Position numbers and translations under genes: made by a program. DNA of 64,000 bases. It comes from an uncultured Lachnospiraceae bacterium (GTDB taxonomy: Bacteria; Bacillota; Clostridia; Lachnospirales; Lachnospiraceae). Location: assembly GCA_947588995.1 (NCBI GenBank), contig CANPZI010000012.1:1-64000 (forward strand), read 5' to 3'. The notes under the pieces were generated by a model. That model was not told the DNA's origin. It saw nothing but the letters and a program-made list of their open reading frames with translations, and searched no databases. Of the stretch, positions 47,601 through 56,792 are shown piece by piece (within the stretch, counting starts at the first letter, position 1; the number at the start of each line of letters is the position of its first letter).

Positions 47601-49239
47601 ATCCCTTAAAATACCGCCATGTCCTCTGATATTTCTCATAGTCTGCCGGCGTGCCCCAGCCTACATAGCGGTCGATGTCAAAGATTTTGGCCCTGCAGCC
47701 CAGATCCAGCACGTGCTTCACCACCTGATCGACGTAGAACTCACCGTTGACGCGGTCGTCTTCCGCGATCATCTTCTTCGTCGCCTCCGTGAAAATCTTT
47801 GCCTGCCGAAACCAGAATGTTGCGACCACGGCGGGATCTTCCATGGGGGTGTCGGAGATGGCTTTCTTGATGGATGTGCCGGTGATATTGCCGTCCGCGT
47901 CCGCGATCATCCAGCCGTAGGCGTCGGGGTTTGCCAGGACGGACTCGTTGTGCCGGTAAGTGAACACGATACAGTCACATTCTTTTGTCAGTGCCGCAAA
48001 GGCCGCTTCGTCGATATCCATGCCGTTGTCACAGCCCGCGATCAACAGCGGTGCTTCAGGATTTAATTTATCCTCCGCCAGCATACAGGTGCAGGCCTGC
48101 CCTTCCGTCAGGTGATCCACCGTGATAAACTCCGCTTTTGGATAATAGGCGCGGATTGCGTCCTCCACCCCGTCCGTCCTGTGAAATGTCCGGTCTACAT
48201 AGACGACATTGCTGCCGTCCGCCGCCACACCGGGCAGATCGGCCGTGGCGCATACCACCATCGGCTTCTCCTCGCCGGTACGTCTGTCCACTGTCATAAT
48301 CGCCGGTTTATGTACTTTATAGCCTGCGTCCGCAAAGCGCTGTCCCGCGCCTGCCATGGGAATCAAAATTTTGCCGACAGGAGTTTCGCTCTGCCGTGCC
48401 GCCGCGCGGTCCGTATCGGGCACGGCATCTTTTTTTGCCGCCTGCCGGAGCAGATCCGTCCAGTACACGAACTCCCGCATATCCTCCGGTGTCCCCCACT
48501 GGCAGAAATAGCTGACATCTGCGGGCACCCATACTTTCAGGCCGTCGCGCACCATAAAGTTATACGGCAGGGACGCGTAAAATTCTCCGTTAATCGCGCA
48601 TTCCTCATGTTCTGTCAGGACGCGGCAGTATTTTTCCAGCATGGCGCCGTCTCTGAAATAGTATACGCCCGGTGAGTGTTTGGCTTTTGTCTTATCCTCC
48701 TCGAAAGAATACTTCTCCCGGATCTCGATCAGATTGTCTTCCGCGTCCGTCAGGCAGGAGGCATAATAATTCTTCTCAGGCAGCAGGTTCGGATGAAAAC
48801 CCGTGTAGCACGGCACGGCGCCGTCACAGCTCCGCCGTTTCGCCTCTTTGACAAAGGCGGCGTAGTCCCAGACCATGTAGAAATCGCAGTAGTTGATGAT
48901 AAAACCGTCCGAAAAGTCAATACCGCCCGTATTTTCCTGTCCGCGCAGCATCTTGCAGGCGCGCAGAACGTCATAGACGGGGCCCTTTTTCACCCAGTCT
49001 TCGATCGATACCACCGTCGTTTTGGGCGCAAGCTGCAGCAGACGCTTTCGCATGGACGGATCCCGGCGCAGATGTTCGCCGCGGCAGACGAAGATGAACT
49101 GCACGTCCGCGGGATACATGCCGGTCACGATCCACTCTATGATTGGCTTATCCATGATTCGGATAAAAGGTTTCAGTTCCTGATAGCCGGCCGCCACAAA
49201 GCGGGAGCCGTAGCCTGTCATGGGAATGATTACGTTCAT
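47569..49239 (-). CDS. Tandem two-domain sugar nucleotidyltransferase
   Basis: A 556-residue protein made of two homologous NTP-transferase domains. The first (about 1-270) starts IIPMTGYGSRFVAAGYQELK and ends NGEFY...QWGTPED; the second (about 290-545) starts ILIPMAGAGQRFADAGYKVHK and ends NGEFYVDQVV...GWGTPAD. The G-x-G-x-R-F loop and Lys are the nucleotide-binding signature. It probably activates a sugar or polyol phosphate for the nearby glycan genes; one domain may be regulatory. It follows the aldolase gene by 7 bases, so they share a transcript. Confidence 0.85.
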   Translation of the reverse strand: MNVIIPMTGYGSRFVAAGYQELKPFIRIMDKPIIEWIVTGMYPADVQFIFVCRGEHLRRDPSMRKRLLQLAPKTTVVSIEDWVKKGPVYDVLRACKMLRGQENTGGIDFSDGFIINYCDFYMVWDYAAFVKEAKRRSCDGAVPCYTGFHPNLLPEKNYYASCLTDAEDNLIEIREKYSFEEDKTKAKHSPGVYYFRDGAMLEKYCRVLTEHEECAINGEFYASLPYNFMVRDGLKVWVPADVSYFCQWGTPEDMREFVYWTDLLRQAAKKDAVPDTDRAAARQSETPVGKILIPMAGAGQRFADAGYKVHKPAIMTVDRRTGEEKPMVVCATADLPGVAADGSNVVYVDRTFHRTDGVEDAIRAYYPKAEFITVDHLTEGQACTCMLAEDKLNPEAPLLIAGCDNGMDIDEAAFAALTKECDCIVFTYRHNESVLANPDAYGWMIADADGNITGTSIKKAISDTPMEDPAVVATFWFRQAKIFTEATKKMIAEDDRVNGEFYVDQVVKHVLDLGCRAKIFDIDRYVGWGTPADYEKYQRTWRYFKGFMTADTPRYS

Positions 49240-49246
49240 ATCCGTT

Positions 49247-50317
49247 CTATCCTTTCTGCCTGCGAAACTTCTCCGCGTCCCAGTTTAGCAGTTCGTCCGC
49301 CTGCGCTTCGCTCAGACAGTTTATTTTCTGTCCGAGGTTTCCGCGCTGTACTCTTGCCGCGAAACTCATCACATTCTCAATCTCCTGCGCCTTGCGCACG
49401 CTCTCCGCCAGAATATAGAAACTGCCCTCGTGATAGATCAGCGCGGGCTCGCCGTACCGCTCCATAAAATCCGTTATATCCGCCGCCTTATATTCTTTTT
49501 CGAGCCGCAGCAGCTTCTTGTTCGCATAGACCACGCAGTCCGGGCAGAAAGTATGCTCCCACACCCCCGGCTCCGCCAGCGGTTCACCCGCATATTCCCG
49601 CGACAGATAGCGGTTTTCCGAGAGGTAGACGATATTGCCGGCCAGCGCGTCGATCTGACCGAGCGTCTGCCAAAGCTTTGTCGCCTCACGGTAAGCGCGG
49701 TCGTCGATCTTAAGATACGCCGCGATCTTCTGCAGAACGTCTTCTGTCCGCGCGATCACTTCGCCGCCGTCGCCGCCGCTCACCACCAGTCCGTGATTTG
49801 CCAGGAAGACGACCTGGCCGTCCGCGCCCTGCGCCTGCTGTTCTCTGTACAATTTATAATAAGTCTCCGCCAGCGCCGCGCCCGGCTTGCGGTAAGGGAC
49901 GAACACCGCCTGTGGAAAAAGGCTGTGCAGAATGTCCATGCCGCCCTCTCTGGCGGTCAGGATATTCACCAGGGTCGGATGCGAATGCAGCGTATATTTT
50001 CCCGTGACGGCATGCAGGAATGTCTCGATAGAGGCGCGTCCGCCATCGATCTGTGCCTTGGCGAGAAGCGCCTTGCCGTTCTCTTCGGTCAGGACGTCCT
50101 CGCTATGCGTTCCCACATGGTCCCTGAAATAGTCGGTGATGGTTCGGTAATTTACTCTGGAATAGCCGGTCTGTTCGTTCACATCCGCCAGCTGAAATCC
50201 CGAACTTTTGACGAGCATGACATCTTCGTCAAGCTTGACGGAAGTGTTTCCGCCGCCCGCCTGCGCCAGGTCATTGCGCATACCGGCGTATCTGGATATT
50301 CTGATAAAATCCTGCAT
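49247..50317 (-). CDS. Class II aldolase/adducin family protein
   Basis: A 356-residue protein, longer than simple class II aldolases (about 220). The N-terminal aldolase domain has GGGNTSVK (phosphate loop), the zinc pair HSHPTL and the third His in ANHGLVVSGGDGGE. About 140 extra C-terminal residues hold a Cys pair (FCPDC) and a further domain. ATG at 50317 follows GAGAGG. Coupled to the tandem nucleotidyltransferase, it may make the three- or four-carbon-linked sugar that is activated next; this is inference. Confidence 0.85.
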   Translation of the reverse strand: MQDFIRISRYAGMRNDLAQAGGGNTSVKLDEDVMLVKSSGFQLADVNEQTGYSRVNYRTITDYFRDHVGTHSEDVLTEENGKALLAKAQIDGGRASIETFLHAVTGKYTLHSHPTLVNILTAREGGMDILHSLFPQAVFVPYRKPGAALAETYYKLYREQQAQGADGQVVFLANHGLVVSGGDGGEVIARTEDVLQKIAAYLKIDDRAYREATKLWQTLGQIDALAGNIVYLSENRYLSREYAGEPLAEPGVWEHTFCPDCVVYANKKLLRLEKEYKAADITDFMERYGEPALIYHEGSFYILAESVRKAQEIENVMSFAARVQRGNLGQKINCLSEAQADELLNWDAEKFRRQKG

Positions 50318-50409
50318 GATATGTAACCTCTCAAATAGTCCACACAATAGATGACCGCCTGCGAGATCCGCAGGAACAGATATAGTGTAGCATATTTTGA
50401 GGCATATTG

Positions 50410-51063
50410 CTATTCCAGGATTCCTTTTTCCAGAACATACAGAGCCCTTTCGTTCTCTTCCTGACAGTAGGCAATCATTTTTTCGTCGCCCTGATCCGCC
50501 ACGACCGTAGTGTCCGCCCCCAGCTGTACAAAACAGACGTAGTCGTCGATCGTCTCCATGCGGGAGGCCTCTGCCTTGCACAGATTCTGCGGATAGCGCC
50601 GGTTTTGCTCGATGACGGAGGCGCGGTACCGCTCCAGCGCCGCCTCTACATCTCCTACGCAGGCCTCCCTGGCATGGATAATAATCATGGTGTCGATATG
50701 GGAATCCATTCCCTGCCGCTCCGCCAGAAAATCCACATACATGTCGTCCGTGATGCCCGTGATCTGCGCCAGTTCTTCTTTGGACAGGCTGACATCCGGC
50801 CAATACTGTTCTCCCAGCAGTTCTTTGACAGCGTCTTTCAGTTCCGTCAATGTGAGGAAGCTGCTTTTTTGCGGAAAAGGGAAGCTGCTCGCCTGCAGGT
50901 CGCCGGAGAGCTTCCGCATCTCGAACGCCTGTCCGCTCTCTACAAGTTCATCCTCCGGCAGCTCGTCGCCGCAGCCTGTCAACAGCATCGCGCCGATCAG
51001 GATGAGCGCCGCGCCCTTTTTGATCCGTCCTGATCCGAGCCGCCATAATTTATCAGCCGTCAT
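50410..51063 (-). CDS. DUF4358-type lipoprotein
   Basis: A 217-residue lipoprotein: signal GAALILIGAMLLTGCG with lipobox LLTGC, then an outer domain with MIIIHAREACVGDVEAALERYRA typical of DUF4358. ATG at 51063 follows GGAGGG. It is divergent from the MBOAT operon across a palindrome-bearing intergenic region. Function unknown. Confidence 0.8.
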   Translation of the reverse strand: MTADKLWRLGSGRIKKGAALILIGAMLLTGCGDELPEDELVESGQAFEMRKLSGDLQASSFPFPQKSSFLTLTELKDAVKELLGEQYWPDVSLSKEELAQITGITDDMYVDFLAERQGMDSHIDTMIIIHAREACVGDVEAALERYRASVIEQNRRYPQNLCKAEASRMETIDDYVCFVQLGADTTVVADQGDEKMIAYCQEENERALYVLEKGILE

Positions 51064-51092
51064 AAGTCCGTGCCCTCCGTTTTCACATATTT

Positions 51093-51128
51093 GCCGCAAT
51101 TGTTAATTGCGGCGTTATTTGGTATAAT
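51093..51128 (+). promoter_or_regulatory. MBOAT operon promoter with overlapping palindrome
   Basis: TTGTTA (51100-51105), 17-base spacer and TATAAT (51123-51128). GCCGCAATT-GTT-AATTGCGGC (51093-51113) covers the -35 and could be an operator for both divergent genes. Confidence 0.7.
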
Positions 51129-51193
51129 AGATTTCGTTATAGTTTTTGCCTTTTTTAGAAAAATATGTATGCGAAAGGAAGTTTCCGCGAAAG

Positions 51194-52762
51194 ATGCTGT
51201 TCAACTCATACATTTTTATCTTTCTGTTTCTGCCGCTTGTGCTGATCGGCTGGTACGGATTGAATTACAGAGGAAAATATAAGGCTGCCAACGTCTTTCT
51301 GGCAGGCATGTCGCTGTGGTTCTATGCCTATTTCAACGTCCGCTATCTGGCGGTCATATTGGCCAGCATCGGCCTGAATTATCTGCTGAGCTTCCTGCTG
51401 ACCCTTATTCCCGCGGAAGATTCACACACAGAGCCCGCCGATGAAGCTGCTGCGGATGCGGGTCCGCGCACTTTTCATCTTCATACGGCGCTGTGGCGGC
51501 GTGTCGGGCTTTTGGCGGGCCTTGTCCTGAATCTCGGCATCCTGTTTTATTTTAAGTATTATGACTTTTTTATCGAAAATATCAATCTTGCGTTCCATAC
51601 AGACTTTACGCTTCGGCATGTTCTGCTGCCTCTGGGAATCAGTTTCTTCACGTTTCAGCAGCTGTCGTTTATCATCGACAGATGCCTGGGGCGGTGCGAA
51701 CATTATTCTCTGATCAACTATGTCACGTTTGTCACCTTTTTCCCCCAGCTGATTGCCGGGCCGATTGTTCTCTATAAAGAGATGATTCCGCAGTTTGAGG
51801 ATATTTCCAGGAGAAGATTTGAAGCGGCTTCTTTTTCCAGAGGCATCTATCTGTTTGTGCTGGGACTGTCGAAAAAGGTGCTTCTGGCGGACACTTTTGC
51901 GCTGATGGCAAATTATGGTTTTGCGCAGACTTTTTCTCTGGACACGCTCTCCACGATCGCCGTGATTCTGGCCTATACCTTTGAACTGTACTTTGATTTC
52001 AGCGGTTACTCCGATATGGCGATAGGACTGGGCAGGATGTTCAATATTGAGCTGCCCGTGAACTTCAATGCGCCTTACCGTGCCTGCAGCATTAAGGAGT
52101 TCTGGCAGAGATGGCACATTACGCTCTCCCGCTTTTTTGTCACCTATGTGTATATTCCGCTGGGCGGCAGCAGGAGAGGGCGCGTGCGGATGTTAGTCAA
52201 CACGTTTGTCATCTTCCTCTTAAGCGGCCTGTGGCACGGCGCGGCCTGGACTTATGTGGCGTGGGGCGCGATGCAGGGGCTTCTGGTGGTCTGGGACAAT
52301 CTGGGTGTCGTCGGTATCCGGGGACGGGAGGAAAAGAGGCCGTCCCGTTTTCACATTCCCGCGTGGCTGGGCTGGATTTTTACTTTCTCGCTGTTCAATC
52401 TCTCGCTCTTCTTTTTCAGAAGCGAAAGCATGATGGGCGCCATGCAGCTCTTTAAGAATCTTTTCGCGGGGAACTGGACAGGCAAAATTTATGAGATTGC
52501 CGCCCGCCTCGACCTGTCGGAAGTTTATATCTGTAAACAGGCGCTGGAACTGGCGGCCCCCGGTATGATGTCATATTTTTATCTGGCTGTCATGCTGCTG
52601 CTGTTTGCATTGGCATTTTTTCTGGTCTTTTGTCCCACCGCTTACGAGAGAAGTATGCGCGGAGAGCTGACGTCCGGCCGCTGTTGGGTGATCTGTATTT
52701 TGTTTGTGTGGTGTATCGTGTCGATGTCGGAAGTGAGCACGTTTTTGTATTTTAATTTTTAG
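51194..52762 (+). CDS. MBOAT-family O-acyltransferase (AlgI-like)
   Basis: A 522-residue polytopic enzyme. It has LPLGISFFTFQQLSFIID, FFPQLIAGPIV, DFSGYSDMAIGLGRMF, WQRWHITLSRFFVTYVYIPLGG and SGLWHGAAWTYVAWG with the catalytic His. MBOAT proteins of this type pass acyl groups across the membrane to envelope glycans. The ATG at 51194 (MLFNSYIFIFLF) is the family start. It leads the seven-gene operon and pairs with the SGNH-like gene next to it. Confidence 0.92.
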   Translation: MLFNSYIFIFLFLPLVLIGWYGLNYRGKYKAANVFLAGMSLWFYAYFNVRYLAVILASIGLNYLLSFLLTLIPAEDSHTEPADEAAADAGPRTFHLHTALWRRVGLLAGLVLNLGILFYFKYYDFFIENINLAFHTDFTLRHVLLPLGISFFTFQQLSFIIDRCLGRCEHYSLINYVTFVTFFPQLIAGPIVLYKEMIPQFEDISRRRFEAASFSRGIYLFVLGLSKKVLLADTFALMANYGFAQTFSLDTLSTIAVILAYTFELYFDFSGYSDMAIGLGRMFNIELPVNFNAPYRACSIKEFWQRWHITLSRFFVTYVYIPLGGSRRGRVRMLVNTFVIFLLSGLWHGAAWTYVAWGAMQGLLVVWDNLGVVGIRGREEKRPSRFHIPAWLGWIFTFSLFNLSLFFFRSESMMGAMQLFKNLFAGNWTGKIYEIAARLDLSEVYICKQALELAAPGMMSYFYLAVMLLLFALAFFLVFCPTAYERSMRGELTSGRCWVICILFVWCIVSMSEVSTFLYFNF

Positions 52763-52805
52763 GGCTGTGTATTATACTTTACGGGAAACAGGAGCGGTAT
52801 AAGTG

Positions 52806-53894
52806 ATGGACAGGAAGCAAAAAGAATCTGCGGTGTGCGATCAAAACATAAAATTTCTGCGGCAATTCGCCGTGCGGACAGCCGCGCTGCTTATTGTCGT
52901 TATCGGCGTTGTGGTGCTCTTCGATCCGTTCTATCAGTATCATGCGCCGCTGCCGGGCCTGAAAGCGATATTGACCGACAAAGAGTACCAGTGTGTCGGC
53001 ACACTGCGCAATTTCGACTATGACGCACTGATCGTCGGCTCATCGGTCTGTGAGAACTACAATAACCACTGGTTTGACGAGGGGTTTGACTGCACCGCCA
53101 TCAAGGCAATCCGCTCCTACGGCGCTACCGCCGATCTCTGCTATCTTCTGGATCAGGCTTACGCAACGCATGAACTGCGATATGTATTCTATAATATTGA
53201 CCCCTCCTCCCTGTCAGCGAGCACGGAGCCGACCTATGAGCTGACAAAGTGCCCGATGTATCTGTATGACCGACGCTTTTTGAACGATTATCCCTATTGG
53301 CTCAACAAGGGCGTGCTGTTGGAAAAGATTCCGTATATGCTCGCCTATTCTTTCATCGGGGAGTATGACGAGGGGAACTCTTACAATTGGGCGCAGTGGA
53401 AATATTTCGGTCAGGATCTGGCGATGGGCATGTACACCAGACTTCCCGACGTGAAACAGATGCAGCCGGAGACGGCAAACGCCGCCGAGCTTGCCGGCAA
53501 TATCGCGCTGCTCACGGCGCAGGTCGAGGCGCATCCCGAGACGACGTTCAAATTTTTCTTCTCGCCTTATTCCATGCTCTGGTGGGACAATGCCTGCCGG
53601 AGCGGAGAGCGCGACGCCGTGATCTACAATGAGAAGCAGGCTGTCGGCGCCCTGCTCGCCTATGACAATGTAGAGATCTACTTCTATCAGGACGATGAGG
53701 ACGTGATCACGAATCTGGATAACTACATGGATATGATTCATTTCTCCAAAGATATCAATTATGAGGTCTGCGACAAGCTGGTAAGGGGCGAAGAGCGGCT
53801 GACGGAAGACAATTACGAGGAACGCCTGGAACGGATGCGCGCCTTATCCGACCGGATTGTGCGGGAGGATATTCTGGCATATTATGCGGAGTAA
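52806..53894 (+). CDS. SGNH/AlgX-like partner of the MBOAT enzyme
   Basis: A 362-residue protein with one N-terminal membrane anchor (ALLIVVIGVVVLFDPFY) and an outer domain with the catalytic Ser in LIVGSSVCENYNN and the Asp-His in YMDMIHFSKDIN. This is the layout of AlgX/DltD-type proteins that complete O-acylation together with an MBOAT. The gene starts 43 bases after the MBOAT stop. ATG 52806 or GTG 52803 may start it. Confidence 0.85.
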   Translation: MDRKQKESAVCDQNIKFLRQFAVRTAALLIVVIGVVVLFDPFYQYHAPLPGLKAILTDKEYQCVGTLRNFDYDALIVGSSVCENYNNHWFDEGFDCTAIKAIRSYGATADLCYLLDQAYATHELRYVFYNIDPSSLSASTEPTYELTKCPMYLYDRRFLNDYPYWLNKGVLLEKIPYMLAYSFIGEYDEGNSYNWAQWKYFGQDLAMGMYTRLPDVKQMQPETANAAELAGNIALLTAQVEAHPETTFKFFFSPYSMLWWDNACRSGERDAVIYNEKQAVGALLAYDNVEIYFYQDDEDVITNLDNYMDMIHFSKDINYEVCDKLVRGEERLTEDNYEERLERMRALSDRIVREDILAYYAE

Positions 53895-53905
53895 AGACAA
53901 CCCTG

Positions 53906-56110
53906 ATGACTTTGACGGACAAATTTCAAACATGGCAAAGTGTATTCGGGTATGATAGAATGAGAGAAAAAGGAACAGGGATCTGTGATTTTATGTTAGG
54001 CAGGCTGCGCATATTGGACTGGGAAAAAAATTATTATAAGATGCTGACGGCAATCGTCGCGGGGACAGTTCTGTTCAAGCTGCTCCTGATGGGACTGTTC
54101 TCGTCGGATTATCAGGATCTGATGTTCATCCCTTTCGTACAGTGTTTTCTGGACGGGAAAAATCCCTACCAGTATTACTATGACAATCAGCTGTTGTCCT
54201 CATTCCCCTATCCGCCGGTGATGCTGTTCGTCGAGTGTATCGGGGGAGTTCTCGTGAGGGCGGGCGCGGGGCTCTCTGTCTTTGCGCGCAATCTGCTTTT
54301 CAAGCTGCCGCTCTTGCTGATGGATCTTCTGGGACTGTATTATCTGATGCGCATTTCGAAATCGCGGCGAAAATATATTCTTGCGCTGTACTTTCTGTCT
54401 CCGATTGTACTGTACGCCACCTACATGCACGGGCAGCTCGATATCATCCCGACGGTATTTCTGGTGGGCGCGATCTACTATCTGACAGAAACGGGTGTAT
54501 CCGCGGAGCAGGCAAGGCGCAACGACGGAAAGTTTGTGGCGTTTCTTGCCCTCTCCCTGGCGTCCAAATTTCACATTGCGGTGGTGCTGCCGCTGTTTTT
54601 CCTGTATCTCTATAAGAAAAAGGGGAGAAAGAAAGCGGTGGTTTTGACCGGTCTGCCGATTTTGTTTACGGCGATCATTGTCTCGCCTTTCTGGGGGAGC
54701 GGTTTTATGAATATGGTGCTCTTCAATAAAGAGCAGAGCGTGATTGGCGACGTCTATGTCGAATACGGAAGCGCGCACCTGCTTCTGTGTGTGCTGGTAC
54801 TGCTTTTGGTTTATTTTCAGGCGTTCCATATCAACCAGATGAACAGAGATCTGCTGATCAGTATGACAGGTCTTCTCTTCTCGGTATTTCTCGCGTTCGT
54901 ACCGGCCATGCCAGGGTGGTATATCTGGGTGGTGCCTTTTATCATGCTGTATCTGGCAGGGCTGTCGGTCAGCAGGAGCAAGATGGTTTTAGTCTACGGC
55001 GTTTTCAATCTGCTGTATCTTCTGTACTATATCTGTTTTCATGTGACGCGGTTTACGGATCTGTCGTTTCTGGGCAGGAATCTGGACGGATTGAAGTATA
55101 TAAACGAGGGCGCTAAAAATATTGTGTTTACACTGATGGTTGGCGTCTTTATGATTCTGGTCGTTTTTATGTATCTGTATGGCGTGAACAGCAATTCCTA
55201 CTACCGCAGGCGCAGCCGTCCTTTTACCATCGGTATTGCGGGGGACAGCGGAGCGGGTAAGAGCAGACTGCTCGTCATGCTGGACGAGCTGCTCTCCGAG
55301 GACAGTATTCTGAATATTGAGGGCGACGGCGATCACAGATGGGAGCGGAATGACGCGAACTGGAACGATATGACGCACTTAAATCCGCTCGCCAACTATC
55401 TGTACAGGCAGGCGGAGGATCTGCGCATCCTGCGCGGCAACAATGCGGTGAAGAGGGCGGACTACGATCACGGGACAGGGACGTTTACCGGAAAGAGACG
55501 GGTTGCGCCGAAGCCGTACATCGTCATGTGCGGGCTGCATTCACTCTATCTCCCGCAGATGCGGCAGGTGCTGGATCTGAAAATCTATCTGGACACGGAT
55601 GAGGAGCTGAGACGCCGCTGGAAACTGGCGAGAGATCAGGGCGACCGGGGACATACGGTCAGGGAGGCGGCGGCGCAGATAGAGAGACGGCGGGGCGACG
55701 CGGAGAAGTATATTTATCCCCAGAAGCAGTACGCCGACCTGGTGATCCGCTATTTTGACACCGCGCGGCCGGATGGCCGTACGGAGCCGGACGAGGGCGG
55801 CCGGGTCATTCTTGGTGTGGAATTTTTGATGGATGTCGGCATCAATATTGAGCCTATGCTGGGCCTTTTGCAGGAGCAGGGCATAAGCGGCAATCTCGTC
55901 TATGACAGGGATCTGCTGCATCAGAGAATGGTATTTGACGGGACGGATTTGAAGAAGATCGGCGGGAATATCTGGGAGAAGATTGCCCGCGCGGCGATTC
56001 CGCAGATGGAAGATCTGACCGGCGGGCGGATTGTCTGGGAGGACGGCACCAACGGTCTGGTGCAGGTGATCCTGCTGATGGTGATCGGTGAGATCATGAA
56101 GAGGGATTAG
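53906..56110 (+). CDS. GT87-like membrane protein fused to a uridine-kinase-like domain
   Basis: A 734-residue fusion. Residues about 45-420 are a GT-C type membrane enzyme with ten or so segments (FVQCFLDGKNPYQYYYDNQL, SSFPYPPVMLFVE, YMHGQLDIIPTVFLVG, LASKFHIAVVLPLFFLYLY). Residues about 435-734 are a PRK/uridine-kinase P-loop domain: Walker A GIAGDSGAGKSRLL near 445, EGDGDHRWERND, YDHGTGTF, GLHSLYLPQMRQVLDLKIYL, RRWKLARDQGDRGHT and YIYPQKQYADLVI. The kinase has all key elements. It may phosphorylate a polyol, nucleoside or lipid sugar that the membrane half uses. The start is weak: no clear ribosome site, and 53960 or 53993 are alternatives. Confidence 0.82.
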   Translation: MTLTDKFQTWQSVFGYDRMREKGTGICDFMLGRLRILDWEKNYYKMLTAIVAGTVLFKLLLMGLFSSDYQDLMFIPFVQCFLDGKNPYQYYYDNQLLSSFPYPPVMLFVECIGGVLVRAGAGLSVFARNLLFKLPLLLMDLLGLYYLMRISKSRRKYILALYFLSPIVLYATYMHGQLDIIPTVFLVGAIYYLTETGVSAEQARRNDGKFVAFLALSLASKFHIAVVLPLFFLYLYKKKGRKKAVVLTGLPILFTAIIVSPFWGSGFMNMVLFNKEQSVIGDVYVEYGSAHLLLCVLVLLLVYFQAFHINQMNRDLLISMTGLLFSVFLAFVPAMPGWYIWVVPFIMLYLAGLSVSRSKMVLVYGVFNLLYLLYYICFHVTRFTDLSFLGRNLDGLKYINEGAKNIVFTLMVGVFMILVVFMYLYGVNSNSYYRRRSRPFTIGIAGDSGAGKSRLLVMLDELLSEDSILNIEGDGDHRWERNDANWNDMTHLNPLANYLYRQAEDLRILRGNNAVKRADYDHGTGTFTGKRRVAPKPYIVMCGLHSLYLPQMRQVLDLKIYLDTDEELRRRWKLARDQGDRGHTVREAAAQIERRRGDAEKYIYPQKQYADLVIRYFDTARPDGRTEPDEGGRVILGVEFLMDVGINIEPMLGLLQEQGISGNLVYDRDLLHQRMVFDGTDLKKIGGNIWEKIARAAIPQMEDLTGGRIVWEDGTNGLVQVILLMVIGEIMKRD

Positions 56111-56114
56111 GGAC

Positions 56115-56780
56115 ATGATAAGAGCGGTGATAATCGATCTGGATGATACCTTGTATGCTTTTGCGCCGTTGGATGAGGAAGCGCGGCGGCTCGTGCGGGA
56201 ATATCTCTGCGGACAGCTGCCTGTCACGGCGCAGCGGTATGAGGAGGCATTTGCGGCAGGCAGGCGGGAGACGAAGCGTCGTTTGGGAGATGTGGCCGCA
56301 TCGCACAACAGAATGTTGTATTTTCAGAAGACGCTTGAGAATCTGGGTGTGAATCCCGTGCCGATGAGTCTGAAACTGTACGAGCTATACTGGGGGACAA
56401 TCCTGCACAGGATGAGGCTCAATGACGGCGCGCGGGAATTTCTCGACCGGATGCGTGAGCGCGGCGTACGGGTGATGATCTGTACGGATCTGACGGCGCA
56501 GATTCAGCATCGCAAGATCGAGGCGCTGGGGATAGCCGGAGATATCGCCGGACTGGTGACCAGCGAGGAGGCGGGCAGGGAGAAGCCGTCGCCGGAGATT
56601 TTCAGGTTATGCCTGGACAAGCTGGGACTGCCGGCGGAGGAAGTCTGCTGTATCGGCGACAGCCCGGCCAGGGATGTGGAGGGTGCGCACACAGCCGGCA
56701 TGCGGGCGATGCTCTTTCGGCCTGACCGGCCGAGTGCGCCGCAGTTTGCACGGATGGCGGAGATGATAGAAACGGATTGA
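56115..56780 (+). CDS. HAD-family hydrolase
   Basis: A 221-residue HAD phosphatase with C1 cap: motif I IIDLDDTLYAF, motif II ICTDLT, Lys in GREKPSPEIF and motif IV CCIGDSPARDVEGA. It follows the fusion gene by 4 bases. A phosphatase next to a kinase suggests processing of phosphorylated sugar or polyol. Confidence 0.9.
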   Translation: MIRAVIIDLDDTLYAFAPLDEEARRLVREYLCGQLPVTAQRYEEAFAAGRRETKRRLGDVAASHNRMLYFQKTLENLGVNPVPMSLKLYELYWGTILHRMRLNDGAREFLDRMRERGVRVMICTDLTAQIQHRKIEALGIAGDIAGLVTSEEAGREKPSPEIFRLCLDKLGLPAEEVCCIGDSPARDVEGAHTAGMRAMLFRPDRPSAPQFARMAEMIETD

Positions 56781-56792
56781 ACGGAGGAAATG

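Noticed and set aside
50318-50803. N-terminal extension of the aldolase
   Set aside because: The extra 162 codons are the reverse of the lipoprotein gene and carry no aldolase features; the ATG at 50317 has a ribosome site.
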